Of a stretch of 64,000 nt of DNA, positions 1 to 10,303 are shown piece by piece (the first letter of the stretch is position 1; each line of letters starts with the position of its first letter). Below the pieces are notes generated by a model. The model saw only the letters and a program-made list of their open reading frames with translations, was not told where the DNA came from and made no database searches. Source of the DNA: Rickettsia australis str. Phillips (GTDB lineage Bacteria > Pseudomonadota > Alphaproteobacteria > Rickettsiales > Rickettsiaceae); contig NZ_AKVZ01000027.1 of assembly GCF_000273745.1 (NCBI RefSeq), positions 1 to 64,000 of the forward strand, given 5' to 3'. The position numbers and the translations under genes are program-made.

Positions 1-816
1 GATATGGGTATAACTCATATTATTAGAGGTGACGATCATTTAACCAATGCAGCAAGGCAAATTGCTATTTATCAGGCTCTCGGTTATGAAGTACCGAGCA
101 TGACTCATATTCCGCTAATTCATGGAGAAGACAGAGCAAAATTATCAAAAAGACATGGAGCCTTAGGCGTTGAAGCTTATAAAGATATGGGATATTTACC
201 GGAAAGTTTGTGTAATTATTTATTGCGTCTCGGATGGAGTCACGGTAATGATGAAATTATATCAATGACTCAGGCTATAGAATGGTTTAATCTTGATTCG
301 CTCGGTAAATCACCTTCTAGGCTTGATTTTGCTAAAATGAATAGCCTTAATGCTTATTACTTAAGAATGCTTGACAATGATAGCTTAACTTCAAAGACTG
401 TAGAGATATTGAAACAAAATTATAAGATTAGTGAGAAAGAGGTAAGTTATATAAAACAAGCCATGTCAAGCTTGTTAGTTAGAAGCGAAACATTATTAGA
501 TTTAGCACGGCTTGCTCAAATTTATCTCGTAGATTCGCCCATCGTCTACAACCAAGATGCAAAGGGAATTATAGAAAATTGTGATAAAGATTTGATCAAG
601 CAAGTTACAGAAGGTTTAAACAAGATTGAGCAGTTTGATAAGGAATCCGTACAGAATAAATTTAAAGAAATAGCAGCAGCAAACGGCTTAAAGCTGAGTG
701 ACATTATGAAGCCTGTAAGAGCTTTAATAACCGGCATGAACGCATCACCTAGCATATTTGCAATTGCAGAAATTTTAGGAAAAGAAAATATTTTAAAAAG
801 GCTAGAAACTATATGA
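1..816 (+). CDS. gltX: Glutamyl-tRNA synthetase, C-terminal part (5' truncated by window edge)
   Basis: Class I aminoacyl-tRNA synthetase that charges tRNA-Glu in the cytoplasm. The reading frame is already open at base 1, so the N-terminal Rossmann half with the HIGH motif lies outside the window. Visible are the end of the catalytic domain (GDDHLTNAARQ) and the ATP-binding loop KLSKRHG, about 46 residues after the Met at base 4, followed by the helical anticodon-binding region. Rickettsiae carry two GluRS-like genes, and which one this is cannot be decided from the fragment. The stop overlaps the start of the next gene in an ATGA, so the two are probably co-transcribed. Confidence 0.95.
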   Translation, partial: DMGITHIIRGDDHLTNAARQIAIYQALGYEVPSMTHIPLIHGEDRAKLSKRHGALGVEAYKDMGYLPESLCNYLLRLGWSHGNDEIISMTQAIEWFNLDSLGKSPSRLDFAKMNSLNAYYLRMLDNDSLTSKTVEILKQNYKISEKEVSYIKQAMSSLLVRSETLLDLARLAQIYLVDSPIVYNQDAKGIIENCDKDLIKQVTEGLNKIEQFDKESVQNKFKEIAAANGLKLSDIMKPVRALITGMNASPSIFAIAEILGKENILKRLETI

Positions 817-1343
817 AAGATTGTATAAAAAAAGTTGCTTTTGTTCTTAGTGGATTATTTATAATAACCGGTACTTTTATTGTATACAAAGTAGAAAAGG
901 TCGATGCTTCATCAGCACCAAAAAAGTACGGAGCTTGGACTTTAAATTGTACTCTTAATGATGAGAAAAAACAACTTTGCTTCTTATCACAACAAATTAA
1001 TAATCTAGAGAACGAAAAGGAAATATTAGCCATTTATCACATAGGTTATTTCAATGGGGAGCAAGAAGAACAGGAATTAAAAATAATAGAAATAGTCCCG
1101 TCAAATGTTCAAATTCCGGCAGGTACAGTTATTAATAGCGGTGACAAACGAATAGCAGCCGGAAAATACGTAAATTGTACGATAAACGGCTGTCAGGCTT
1201 TGGCTGTTATTAAAAAAGACGATCTAGACATGATTTTATCTAATGATAATTATATAGAACTAATTACCGCAGACGGCAAACAAGCTAAAATTTCCTTTAT
1301 AAAAGACGGCTTAAAGGAGGGTCTAAAAGCTTTGAGTAGATAG
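813..1343 (+). CDS. IalB-like (invasion-associated locus B) family protein
   Basis: Small exported protein of the IalB family, 176 residues. A hydrophobic segment at about residues 8-26 looks like an uncleaved signal anchor or signal peptide. It is followed by the family pattern YGAWTLNC, a second Cys in QLCFL and a Cys pair in YVNCTINGC, probably forming disulfides in the periplasm. The start is an ATG that overlaps the gltX stop (ATGA), which suggests translational coupling. The IalB name comes from Bartonella, where the protein affects erythrocyte invasion. In Rickettsia the role is not established, so I name only the family. Family call is good, function uncertain. Confidence 0.8.
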   Translation: MKDCIKKVAFVLSGLFIITGTFIVYKVEKVDASSAPKKYGAWTLNCTLNDEKKQLCFLSQQINNLENEKEILAIYHIGYFNGEQEEQELKIIEIVPSNVQIPAGTVINSGDKRIAAGKYVNCTINGCQALAVIKKDDLDMILSNDNYIELITADGKQAKISFIKDGLKEGLKALSR

Positions 1344-1382
1344 TAACGGAATTTAAGCATTGTTGCGTGGACTGTTTTTCGT

Positions 1383-1489
1383 CGTCATTGCTAGGCGACA
1401 ATCTAGAAAAAGTAATAAAAAATTCTGTAAATCAGAATTTTTAACTGGATTACTTCGTCAATTACTTACGTCATTTCTTTGCAATGACG
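1383..1489. repeat. Palindromic element, family A copy 1
   Basis: The ends are inverted copies (CGTCATTGC at the left, GCAATGACG at the right). The inner part reads TTTTTAACTGGATTACTTCG and then a CGTCAATTACTTACG stretch. Related copies are at 10131-10230 and about 19815-19890. A 62-codon open frame runs through it (1360-1548) but has no independent support as a gene. Confidence 0.75.
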
Positions 1490-1565
1490 ATTTAGGTATC
1501 CATGCAAACAATGCCATAAGCCGCTTAAAGCTCATGACAATTTGCTAATAAGTTACCTAATTGCA

Positions 1566-2292
1566 TTAACAATGATCTCCATGTCCTTCACCGCCTAAGC
1601 TTGCTTCATATTCAAGAACCCATGATTGATGAAATGCCATGCCGGTATCAGCTACTATCCATCTTTCTAAAAGAACATGAAATCCTGCTTCCCTTTCCGA
1701 CAGAATTATTAAATGATTTGTAGAAGCAGGTAATAGATAACTCCAAAATGGTTTTGCTTGGCTTATATTTTGATAAAATGTCTTAAGCTCATTAAAAGTT
1801 AGTCTTTGAGAAAAATCAGTAAGATGATCAGTAATCTCATATGAATAACCACGTGTTTTATATGCCATGCTATAATCCCAATGTATATCAAACTTGTCAC
1901 CAGCTTTTACTTTATGAACATGATGGCACTTGCTTCCATCTCTCCAATCAAATATTTTGTCAGATGAAAATTGTCGCATTTATACATTAGTATCATTAAC
2001 AGAATCTCTCTTATCTTCTTTTCCACCGCTAAGAAGGATGCCACTCTTTAATGCTGGTGCACTTACAGCATCATCAGGAAAGTCAACATCACTAAGAAAG
2101 TTTTTTCCTCCTGCCATCTCATTTTTCTGTGAGCTATCCTTTAACAACTTTAACTCTTCACAAACTAAAGCCATTGTCTTAGGTCAGGTTACTGCCCAAT
2201 GATATGGGGTAACACCTAAAACATGCGAAAATTTCTTATCGTACTCTGCTTTATTAGGAGCTATTTTGTTATCAACTAGTTTTTTTAGTCAT
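1566..2292 (-). pseudogene. Decayed gene with ankyrin-like N-terminal segment
   Basis: Three pieces in one direction reconstruct one gene. From an ATG at 2292 the frame reads MTKK and then needs a one-base shift to continue as LVDNKIAPNKAEYDKKFSHV, then GVTPYHWAVT, which resembles the GxTPLHxA core of an ankyrin repeat. A TGA follows, then the same frame continues as MALVCEELKLL to a TAA at 1980-1982, then directly as MRQFSSDKIFDWRDG to the final stop at 1566. There is therefore one frameshift and two in-frame nonsense codons. The C-terminal 137 residues have no family I recognise. The ankyrin assignment rests on one short match and is tentative. Confidence 0.65.
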
Positions 2293-2763
2293 AATTTACC
2301 TATTAATTTAAATTATATTTATGATATATATCAATAGATTGAATAATCATCTACCTTTACAATTAACAATGCTTACTAAATTTTTAATATATTGCAAGAA
2401 ATTATAAAACACTAAAGGGAAAAAATATTTGAGAATAAATAAAAAATGCTTTTCTTTTTATTAAACTTTATTAACTATTGTTATATTTTGACTGAAGCTA
2501 CTAACTATTATTATACTGATATATTCAATTTATTATGTTAATGAAAATTAATATTAATTTAATATGACTGTAAAATCACAAAAATATAATCCTATTTACA
2601 AATCAAGATATAGTGTAACTTGCGCTTAAGCATTGATTATCGATAAATTTACAAAATAAATATCATATCTTGCTAAAATCTTATTAATTTTCTTATAAAA
2701 ATATTTTATACTAATTGTATGCATATACTCCTTTTAAAAGAAGTTTAAATAATTAGTAGGTTT
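2293..2763. other. Intergenic region, no recognisable gene
   Basis: A very A+T-rich stretch between the start of the ankyrin-like pseudogene and the start of the SpoT hydrolase gene. I see no open frame of note, tRNA or element copy. It must hold the promoter of the hydrolase gene, but no convincing -35/-10 pair stands out in this base composition. Confidence 0.5.
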
Positions 2764-3477
2764 ATGGAAGATATTGATGTTTGGCAGAAAAAATTTGAGG
2801 TTTGTGATTATAGTAAAAAACTAATTGATCGAATTAAATATTTGAATACTATAGTAGACTCACCTATAGATATAGCAGAAATTAAAAAAGGTCTTTATTA
2901 TACCCGTAAATATCATGCTTCTCAAATGCGTCAATCAGGGGAACCTTATTATTCTCACCCTATAGAAGTTGCAATTATGATTGCAGATTTTACTGCTCTT
3001 GAAGCTCCTAAACTGTATAAATCATATATGATAAATGTTGCCCTTCTTCATGATACTATAGAGGATACAATACTTACACATGCTGATATTAGCAAAATTT
3101 TTGATAAGAATATTGCCAATAGCGTAGAACGTTTAACAAGAATTAAGCCGTACGGTAAAATTAGCTCCAGCGAAATGTTAAATTTACTAATACAAGAACA
3201 AAGATATGATATTGCACTTATTAAAGTGTTTGATCGCCTACATAATTTACAAACTATAAATGCTAAATCTACGGAAAAGGCTTTAGAAACAGTACAAGAA
3301 ACTATAGAAAGCTTCTTACTCATAGCAGTTTATTTAGAAATACGAACCGTAGAACAACAACTATCAAATGTTTGCACTAATTTTATCAAGCAACATTTCC
3401 CTTCAGAACAAAAAGAAATATTTCAAAATATCGGTTTACGAAATTTCTTTTTTAAACTTCAAAATAATACAAAATAA
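2764..3477 (+). CDS. Stand-alone SpoT-type (p)ppGpp hydrolase domain protein (HD family)
   Basis: Encodes only the hydrolase domain of the RelA/SpoT family, 237 residues, predicted to remove pyrophosphate from (p)ppGpp. The metal-binding HD residues appear intact: His65 in YSHP, His96-Asp97 in HDTIED, and Asp157 in DRLHN. The RQSGEPYYSHP signature of SpoT proteins is present near residues 56-66. Full-length SpoT has over 700 residues with synthetase, TGS and ACT domains; none follow here. A synthetase-only gene lies 45 bp downstream on the other strand. Rickettsia genomes are known to carry several such short spoT paralogues. A decayed paralogue is at 18126-18814. Biochemical activity is inferred. 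Confidence 0.85.
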   Translation: MEDIDVWQKKFEVCDYSKKLIDRIKYLNTIVDSPIDIAEIKKGLYYTRKYHASQMRQSGEPYYSHPIEVAIMIADFTALEAPKLYKSYMINVALLHDTIEDTILTHADISKIFDKNIANSVERLTRIKPYGKISSSEMLNLLIQEQRYDIALIKVFDRLHNLQTINAKSTEKALETVQETIESFLLIAVYLEIRTVEQQLSNVCTNFIKQHFPSEQKEIFQNIGLRNFFFKLQNNTK

Positions 3478-3522
3478 ATTAAAGAGGATGCAATACTACT
3501 TTAGAAAGAAAGTGTATATTAG

Positions 3523-3927
3523 CTAAACACTATTGTTATATTTCCAGTGCGCAGCTTCACCGCTCTCTGCATGATAATGCATCTTATGATCACGTATTTG
3601 TATCTCTATTTTATAATTATCCTCAGTTGTAATAATAGTATGTAAAGATTTATAGCCGTTTGGCTTAGGATTAAGAATATAATTTTTAAATTTATCCTTT
3701 TCATGCACATAAAGAGCATGAACTACTTTTAAAGCTTTATAACATTTCTCTTCATCTATTACCACTATTCTTATCGCAAAAATATCTGTTAATTCTTCTA
3801 ACTTTATACCCTTACGATATAATTTATATAAAATTGATATTGGATGTTTGATCCTACCTGTGATTTGAGCAGTAATATCATGTTCAGATAAATTATGATT
3901 TAAATGTTTAATAACCCCTTGGAGCAA
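3523..3927 (-). CDS. Stand-alone RelA/SpoT (p)ppGpp synthetase domain protein
   Basis: Encodes only a RelA/SpoT nucleotidyltransferase domain, 134 residues, predicted to transfer pyrophosphate from ATP to GTP or GDP. Motifs of the family are present in order: GRIKHPIS (24-31), the acidic LTDIF (47-50), NPKPNGYKSLHT (86-97), EIQIRDHKMH (108-117) and GEAAHWKY (123-130). The N-terminal part of the domain is shorter than in full RelA proteins, so it may be a fragment with partial function. The start is TTG, chosen because a full AAGGAGGT Shine-Dalgarno lies four bases upstream. It is convergent with the hydrolase gene. No TGS or ACT regulatory domain is present. Confidence 0.8.
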   Translation of the reverse strand: MLQGVIKHLNHNLSEHDITAQITGRIKHPISILYKLYRKGIKLEELTDIFAIRIVVIDEEKCYKALKVVHALYVHEKDKFKNYILNPKPNGYKSLHTIITTEDNYKIEIQIRDHKMHYHAESGEAAHWKYNNSV

Positions 3928-3931
3928 AACT

Positions 3932-3939
3932 ACCTCCTT
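3932..3939 (-). promoter_or_regulatory. Shine-Dalgarno AAGGAGGT fixing a TTG start
   Basis: On the minus strand AAGGAGGT stands four bases before the TTG at 3927-3925. It is an unusually full match for this A+T-rich genome and decides the start of the synthetase-domain gene. Confidence 0.6.
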
Positions 3940-4429
3940 AATTTATACTAATTTAGTTAATAGTTATACTTATGAATAATTAAACACCCATTAAAAGCAA
4001 TAAACTTGATTAAGTTCTATTAATATTTCTAATTAATGTGCTATTTTTAGCAAATATTAATAAACCTCAGCGTTAGTTGGATATTAATAGGAAAAATTAA
4101 GCTTCTGGCGAGCTTCGCACTACCCTACCCCATTATTTTTATCTTTTAGAAGCTAATCTTTTTAAGTTTTACATATAAAATTTAAATTATCTTATTTTAG
4201 CCTTTCTTAACTGTATAGATTATAAGGTTTTTTTAAAATAATAATAGTAATTTTTCTAAAACCTTACTAATTTTAGTTAGCATAGTTAACCGACCAAAAG
4301 CTAAAAACTTTTATTACTAATTTTTTAAATTAAACGAACATATATAAGCGTGCCTATAGCTTCAACAAGAAATCTATTCTTAATAATTAAGGCAAAACTG
4401 CTTTAAACCTTTTGATCTCCTATATAGGA

Positions 4430-4554
4430 CTGTAACAAAATAACTTTAATTGATAATTAATAAGATTTTTGAGAGGATAACTATCCCTATTTCAAAAAAC
4501 TTATAATTTGCAATTAAAAAGCATTTAATGAGCTTTAAAATTATTTTGTTAACA
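4430..4554. repeat. Long palindromic element (family C), most diverged copy
   Basis: Inverted ends CTGTAACAAAATAACTTTAA (left) and CTGTTAACAAAATAATTTTAA read on the other strand (right, one base over 20 here only because of an extra T). The core AATTAATAAGATTTTTG and CTATTTCAAAAAA is shared with the copies at 33029, 39512 and 46060. Confidence 0.65.
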
Positions 4555-4839
4555 GTTTCATAGGATAAATGCCAAAGGTTGAGCCATTATAATTAATTAA
4601 AAAATATTTGTAATCATTTATTGAAATCATTATAAGAAACTCTGTATTTTATTTTTTAAGGAAGAGTTTTATTAAAGAATTTATTTTCAAATTAAACAAA
4701 GAATTGCTTTAAAACCCATTTATTGCATACATCAGTTTTTCAGTATCTTACTGCGACTTGATAATATGTTGTACGGTACGTTGTTAAAATCATTATTATA
4801 AACAGGCATTGCCTGCGTAGACCACAAAACGTACTCGGT

Positions 4840-4938
4840 GTCATACCGTGGCCTGTCCACGGTATCCAATAAAACAACTAAAAGTACTAATAATATTAGT
4901 ACTTTTAACTAGACTACGTGGTCAAGCCACGGGGTGAC
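4840..4938. repeat. Palindromic element, family B copy 1
   Basis: Begins GTCATACCGTGG and ends GTGGTCAAGCCACGGGGTGAC, so that the ends can pair. The middle has its own small hairpin, AAAAGTACTAATA with TATTAGTACTTTT. Other copies are at 8329, 19407, 48776 and 61638. Confidence 0.75.
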
Positions 4939-5008
4939 GACGGTAAAACCGATCCATGCAGCAATATCTCCTCGCAATGACGGGAACAAGCAATGCAATA
5001 AGACGTTA

Positions 5009-5032
5009 GACCTATTGCATAACCTATCTTAT
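5009..5032. repeat. Short dispersed repeat, copy 1
   Basis: GACCTATTGCATAACCTATC followed by TTAT. Similar sequence occurs at 16609-16632 and, inverted, at 46223-46244. All three lie just outside genes or elements. Confidence 0.5.
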
Positions 5033-5044
5033 GGAGATATAGAC

Positions 5045-6996
<1,952 letters not shown>

Positions 6997-7031
6997 TTTA
7001 ACCTCCAATTATTAAATCGTTAAATGTACAT

Positions 7032-7061
7032 ACTATATATATTTTATTTTTGCTAGTTCAA
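7032..7061 (-). promoter_or_regulatory. Candidate groESL promoter
   Basis: On the minus strand TTGAAC (7061-7056) and TATAGT (7037-7032) are separated by 18 bases, 35 bases upstream of the groES start. The preceding bases read CCCCTTGAAC, which also resembles the CTTGAA part of a heat-shock (sigma-32) -35 box. Transcription start mapping would decide between the two readings. Confidence 0.4.
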
Positions 7062-7122
7062 GGGGCAAGAATAATTTTTTTTACTGACCTCTTTCAAATT
7101 CTTCTTTGTTTATACAAGAGGC

Positions 7123-8732
7123 CTACTCTTGCTCAAAATCCTCTAAGCTAGTGCCGTGGTTAGTTTTGTGCCATTGGAAAGGACAGAAAATTATTTCAAA
7201 TACTGCTTTATATGAAGCTACGGTATGTAATATGAAATAACTAGTCTATAAGATCAAAGCTACTATATCCTGAAATTTTACTTTTCTGCTTTTTAAAGAA
7301 TTCTTTAATATATACAGAGCAGTACTATAAAGATATAAAAGCGAAAAAATACTATTAACAAGCCATAAATAATTAATTATAGAATTTTTATTTATAACAA
7401 TAGAAAATATTATAAAAGTAAACTCCAAACATTATAGGTAGATAAGCCGATAAAAATATAAATTGTTATTATTTGAGGTAAAGTAAATTTTCAGTATTTA
7501 TCTTTTTGTACTTTAAATACAAAAAATGTTTGCAGAAAACCTTTAATCCAGCGGGATCTTTGGTTTAGCCAATTACCTAAACTATTCGGAGCTTCTTCTA
7601 GAGTATAGGAATCAAGGATAGCTACTTTATAGTTCTGTGAGTAAATTCTTATACCAAGCTCGGCATCTTCCGTTACATTATCAGCATCCTATCCGCCAAG
7701 CTTATTTAATATATCCGTTTTAAAATGATTACTAGTACCACCAAGAGGGGTAGGAAGTTTTAATAAACTTAATCATTGCAAGATATATTTAAACCATAAC
7801 TATATTCCATATTAAACATTTCGGTTCAAATATTCTCATTTTTATTATAAAAATTGAGCTTATCCTGAAGACAAACATATTCATCAGATAAACTTCTAAA
7901 CGTTGTTAGAGCTTTAAGTAGATGTTCAGGTTTGTCGCAGCATCATGTACTACTAGATACTCACCACGTGAATATTCTAAAGCATAATTTAAGAGCCTTC
8001 GGTTTAGTTCTTGGTAGACTTCTTGGAACAAGTATAACATGAAAATAAGACGGTACATTATATAAGGCTATTTCTTTAATCATTAGATAATCATCATCTT
8101 CGATAATAATTTTAACGTCTAGCTTATCTTTTGTATAATTTAATTAATGAAATATTTTTTATTATTGACCTTAACTTACTTAATTCTTTATATAACGATA
8201 CTAAAACTGTATAGATCAGTAAAGCTTTCGCCTCATTCTGAGAAATTTGTGATTCCACCTGATTATTTTGGATGCTACTTGATCTGTTGTCTAGGCAAGG
8301 CATTGTTGTGCGCAGCGATGCCATCGCTGTCATCCCGCGACTTGATCGCGGGATCCAATTAAAAATACCAATATTAGTATTTTTAACTATTTTCTGGATA
8401 CCGTGGTCAAGCCACGGTATGACACCGAATATGCTTTTTAATCCTTGCAATCCTACCTAAGGCAATTCCCTTACTGCCCTTATAAACAACAGGGATTTTA
8501 AAATATTTTGCAAACAATAACTTATATTATTAGCAACATGAAATAAAACCGGCAGATAAATCAATATGGCTATAAACACGACAAAAAATATTATTACTTT
8601 ATTGGTATAATTAATATTCTTAGCAACAATTGGTCCCACTGTCAATCCAAGAGCATATTTTGCTTTGATACTAGTTAAATGAGCAAAACTTTTTTCTAAT
8701 AATTTATAAACATAATATTTCTTGATTAGCAT
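7123..8732 (-). pseudogene. Decayed membrane glycosyltransferase of family 2 (GT2)
   Basis: Fragments in all three minus frames reconstruct one gene of about 500 codons. From the ATG at 8732: an N-terminal membrane segment (KVIIFFVVFIAILIYLPVLF), then a palindromic element (8329-8423), then the GT2 start IYTVLVSLYKE and KLDVKIIIEDDDYLMIKEIA, then PRTKPKALNYALEYSRGEY, an acceptor-loop segment, the QxxRW motif as NQRSRWIKGF near 7545, membrane segments at 7246-7428, and the C-terminal block SYKAVFEIIFCPFQWHKTNHG ending at a TAG at 7123. Several frameshifts and stops interrupt it. Intact relatives are processive, inner-membrane polysaccharide synthases. Substrate unknown. It heads downstream of two other decayed genes in the same direction. 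Confidence 0.8.
8329..8423. repeat. Palindromic element, family B copy 2, inside the GT2 pseudogene
   Basis: Starts GTCATCCCGCGACTTGATCG and ends GTGGTCAAGCCACGGTATGAC. The middle holds AAAAATACCAATA with TATTAGTATTTTT. Read on the minus strand it would add the peptide [11 protein letters not shown]...WIPRSSRGMT between the membrane segment and the catalytic domain of the GT2 gene. Confidence 0.8.
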
Positions 8733-8775
8733 TATGATCTAAAAATATTATTATTACCAAACAATATTTTGAGAT

Positions 8776-9048
8776 CATTTATAGCAGTTATTTATTTTAT
8801 TACCGTGAACATCTTCATATATAAAATAACCATTCACTACATAAGTTTGTATATAAGAATAATTATAAATTTTAATATAAGAAATATTGCTTATTAGCGG
8901 CAATATTTTATTTTCATTATCAATCATTATCTCATTATCAATAATTGCTTCTTCGATAATAGTTTTTAAACTATTAATTTGTTTTTACCCAATAAGTTTT
9001 ATCTTTGATTATTCTTAAGATTACATCTGCGTCTATACATCTAACCAT
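8776..9048 (-). pseudogene. Small unknown gene with a frameshift
   Basis: An ATG at 9048 overlaps the stop of the upstream gene (9033) and reads MVRCIDADVILRIIKDKTYW, VKTN and two stops. A one-base shift continues as INSLKTIIEEAIIDNE through KILPLISNISYIKIYNYSYI to YEDVHGNKINNCYK and a TGA at 8776. The total would be about 90 residues. No family recognised. The overlap at its start and the position between a probable outer-membrane protein and a GT2 gene suggest it belonged to the same polysaccharide-related operon (inference). Confidence 0.55.
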
Positions 9049-9924
9049 GCTGAAAAACTTATACCTGATATTTTATATTTCTTATTTGAAAGACTGTGAT
9101 CCCAAAAATAACCGATTTGAGTCATTAATGAATTTCTATTCTCTTTACCGAAATTAATTATCTTTGCAATTCCTAGCTGCTCATAAACTAAATTATCATA
9201 TACATAGCCGTAATTTTGCCGAGTATGGTATTTTGTAAAACTTGTAAGCATTATACCGTTTTTCAATTTAATCCCTTCACAAGTAGAAAAATTATAATAC
9301 ATCTTCTTAGAGCCAAGATTATTAATTGAATGTCTGAAGCTAAATATATTTTGGTTAAAGATAGTAACAGAGAGGATATTTTTAGACATTCCCATTAGTA
9401 AAGATATCTCTCCTAAAAAATCTTCTTTAAGTTTTTTACTCTTACTCATTAAAATTTTAGGCTGAGCAGAAATAACAAAATCTTTATCTTCAAATAGCTT
9501 CAATTGATAATAAATAGAAGCATCCGTGCTTATGTTTTTTTCATTCAAAAATTTATCTTCTTTGTACAAAAAATGTACTCCTATATTCTGATTATCAGTA
9601 ATACCATATTCTATTGAACTACTTGCAAATTGTTCATCTTGGTAAGATGATAATTCTATTATCTTCTGCTCTAATCTTTTTATTTGCCGCAAGATTTTTG
9701 CATGAAGACTCGGCTGATCACTTACTTTTTTTGAGGGACGCCCATGGATAAGTTACTCTTTCTCTCAGGTATAAAACTGCTTCTTCTCTTTGCTTTTTCT
9801 CGTTTTTTGATATCTTATTAACTTTATTACCCTCCACAATATCTCTGTATCTTTCCTGCTCTAACAACCATGCCGAGGCATGTACCTTATTAATATCAAA
9901 AATATCCCCCCGATAAAATAACAA
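9033..9924 (-). pseudogene. Frameshifted probable outer-membrane beta-barrel protein
   Basis: Two frames join: a 68-codon piece from 9924 (YRGDIFDINKVHASAWLLEQ to TYPWASLKK) and a piece from about 9720 to 9033. The break is at a run of seven A (minus strand, 9732-9726); removing one A gives ASLKKVSDQPSLHAKILRQI without interruption. The second part has a short coiled-coil-like stretch (ILRQIKRLEQKIIELSSYQ) and then alternating strands rich in aromatic residues, as in beta-barrels. The frame is closed by a TAG just before 9924, so the original N-terminus with a signal peptide is probably lost. It precedes the small gene and GT2 pseudogene. Function not known; barrel assignment is inference. 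Confidence 0.55.
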
Positions 9925-10110
9925 TTGGATCTAATCAGCGGGTCACGTTTAAAAGCTTAGGTAATATTGGGGCATTAATCTTAGGATCACATAGTAGTGT
10001 TAAAGTAACAGGTCTTAATCATAAGGTATTTATAAATAATACCAATCGAGATAAGATAATTATATTATCAGGTGAAGATACTAATTTTTATGATAATCCC
10101 TACGCTTAAA
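9918..10110 (+). pseudogene. Short gene fragment, possible surface-protein remnant
   Basis: A plus-strand frame of about 63 codons without a start reads TIGSNQRVTFKSLGNIGALI, then LGSHSSVKVTGLNHKVFINN and ends DNPYA plus TAA at 10110. The short Val/Asn/Gly-rich strands resemble the repeats of beta-helical passenger domains of rickettsial surface antigens, but the match is impressionistic. It abuts the broken N-terminus of the minus-strand gene at 9924, so a rearrangement junction may lie here. Confidence 0.4.
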
Positions 10111-10130
10111 TTTAAGTGTGAATAGGTAAC

Positions 10131-10230
10131 ATCATTGCGAAGAAATTACGTAGTACTTGACTAAGCAATCTCAGGAGTTTATTATTATTTCATGAGATTG
10201 CCACGCAGCCTACGGCTGCTCGCAATGACG
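10131..10230. repeat. Palindromic element, family A copy 2
   Basis: Left end ATCATTGCGAAGAAATTACG, right end CGGCTGCTCGCAATGACG. Read on the other strand it matches the copy at 1383-1489. It lies between the pseudogene cluster and the 3' end of rph, and further RPE-like bases (GCAGAATGACATC) follow to about 10271. Confidence 0.75.
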
Positions 10231-10303
10231 GAGTAGTATCCGCTCGGGCAATGCCTCGCAGAATGACATCAAGAGCATTTTACCGCCCCACAAAATAACA
10301 CCT

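Larger units (their letters stand above)
3928..5044. other. Long non-coding stretch between the synthetase gene and groEL
   Basis: About 1.1 kb without an open frame I can support. It holds two palindromic elements (4430-4554 and 4840-4938), a partial family A end near 4958-4982 (CTCGCAATGACG) and a copy of the short repeat at 5009-5032. The rest is A+T-rich sequence without visible gene remnants. Confidence 0.6.

Noticed and set aside
1360-1548. 62-codon frame over a repeat
   Set aside because: Almost wholly inside a family A element; no coding evidence of its own.
8147-8460. Plus-strand frames of 62-71 codons
   Set aside because: Antisense to the GT2 pseudogene and the palindromic element.
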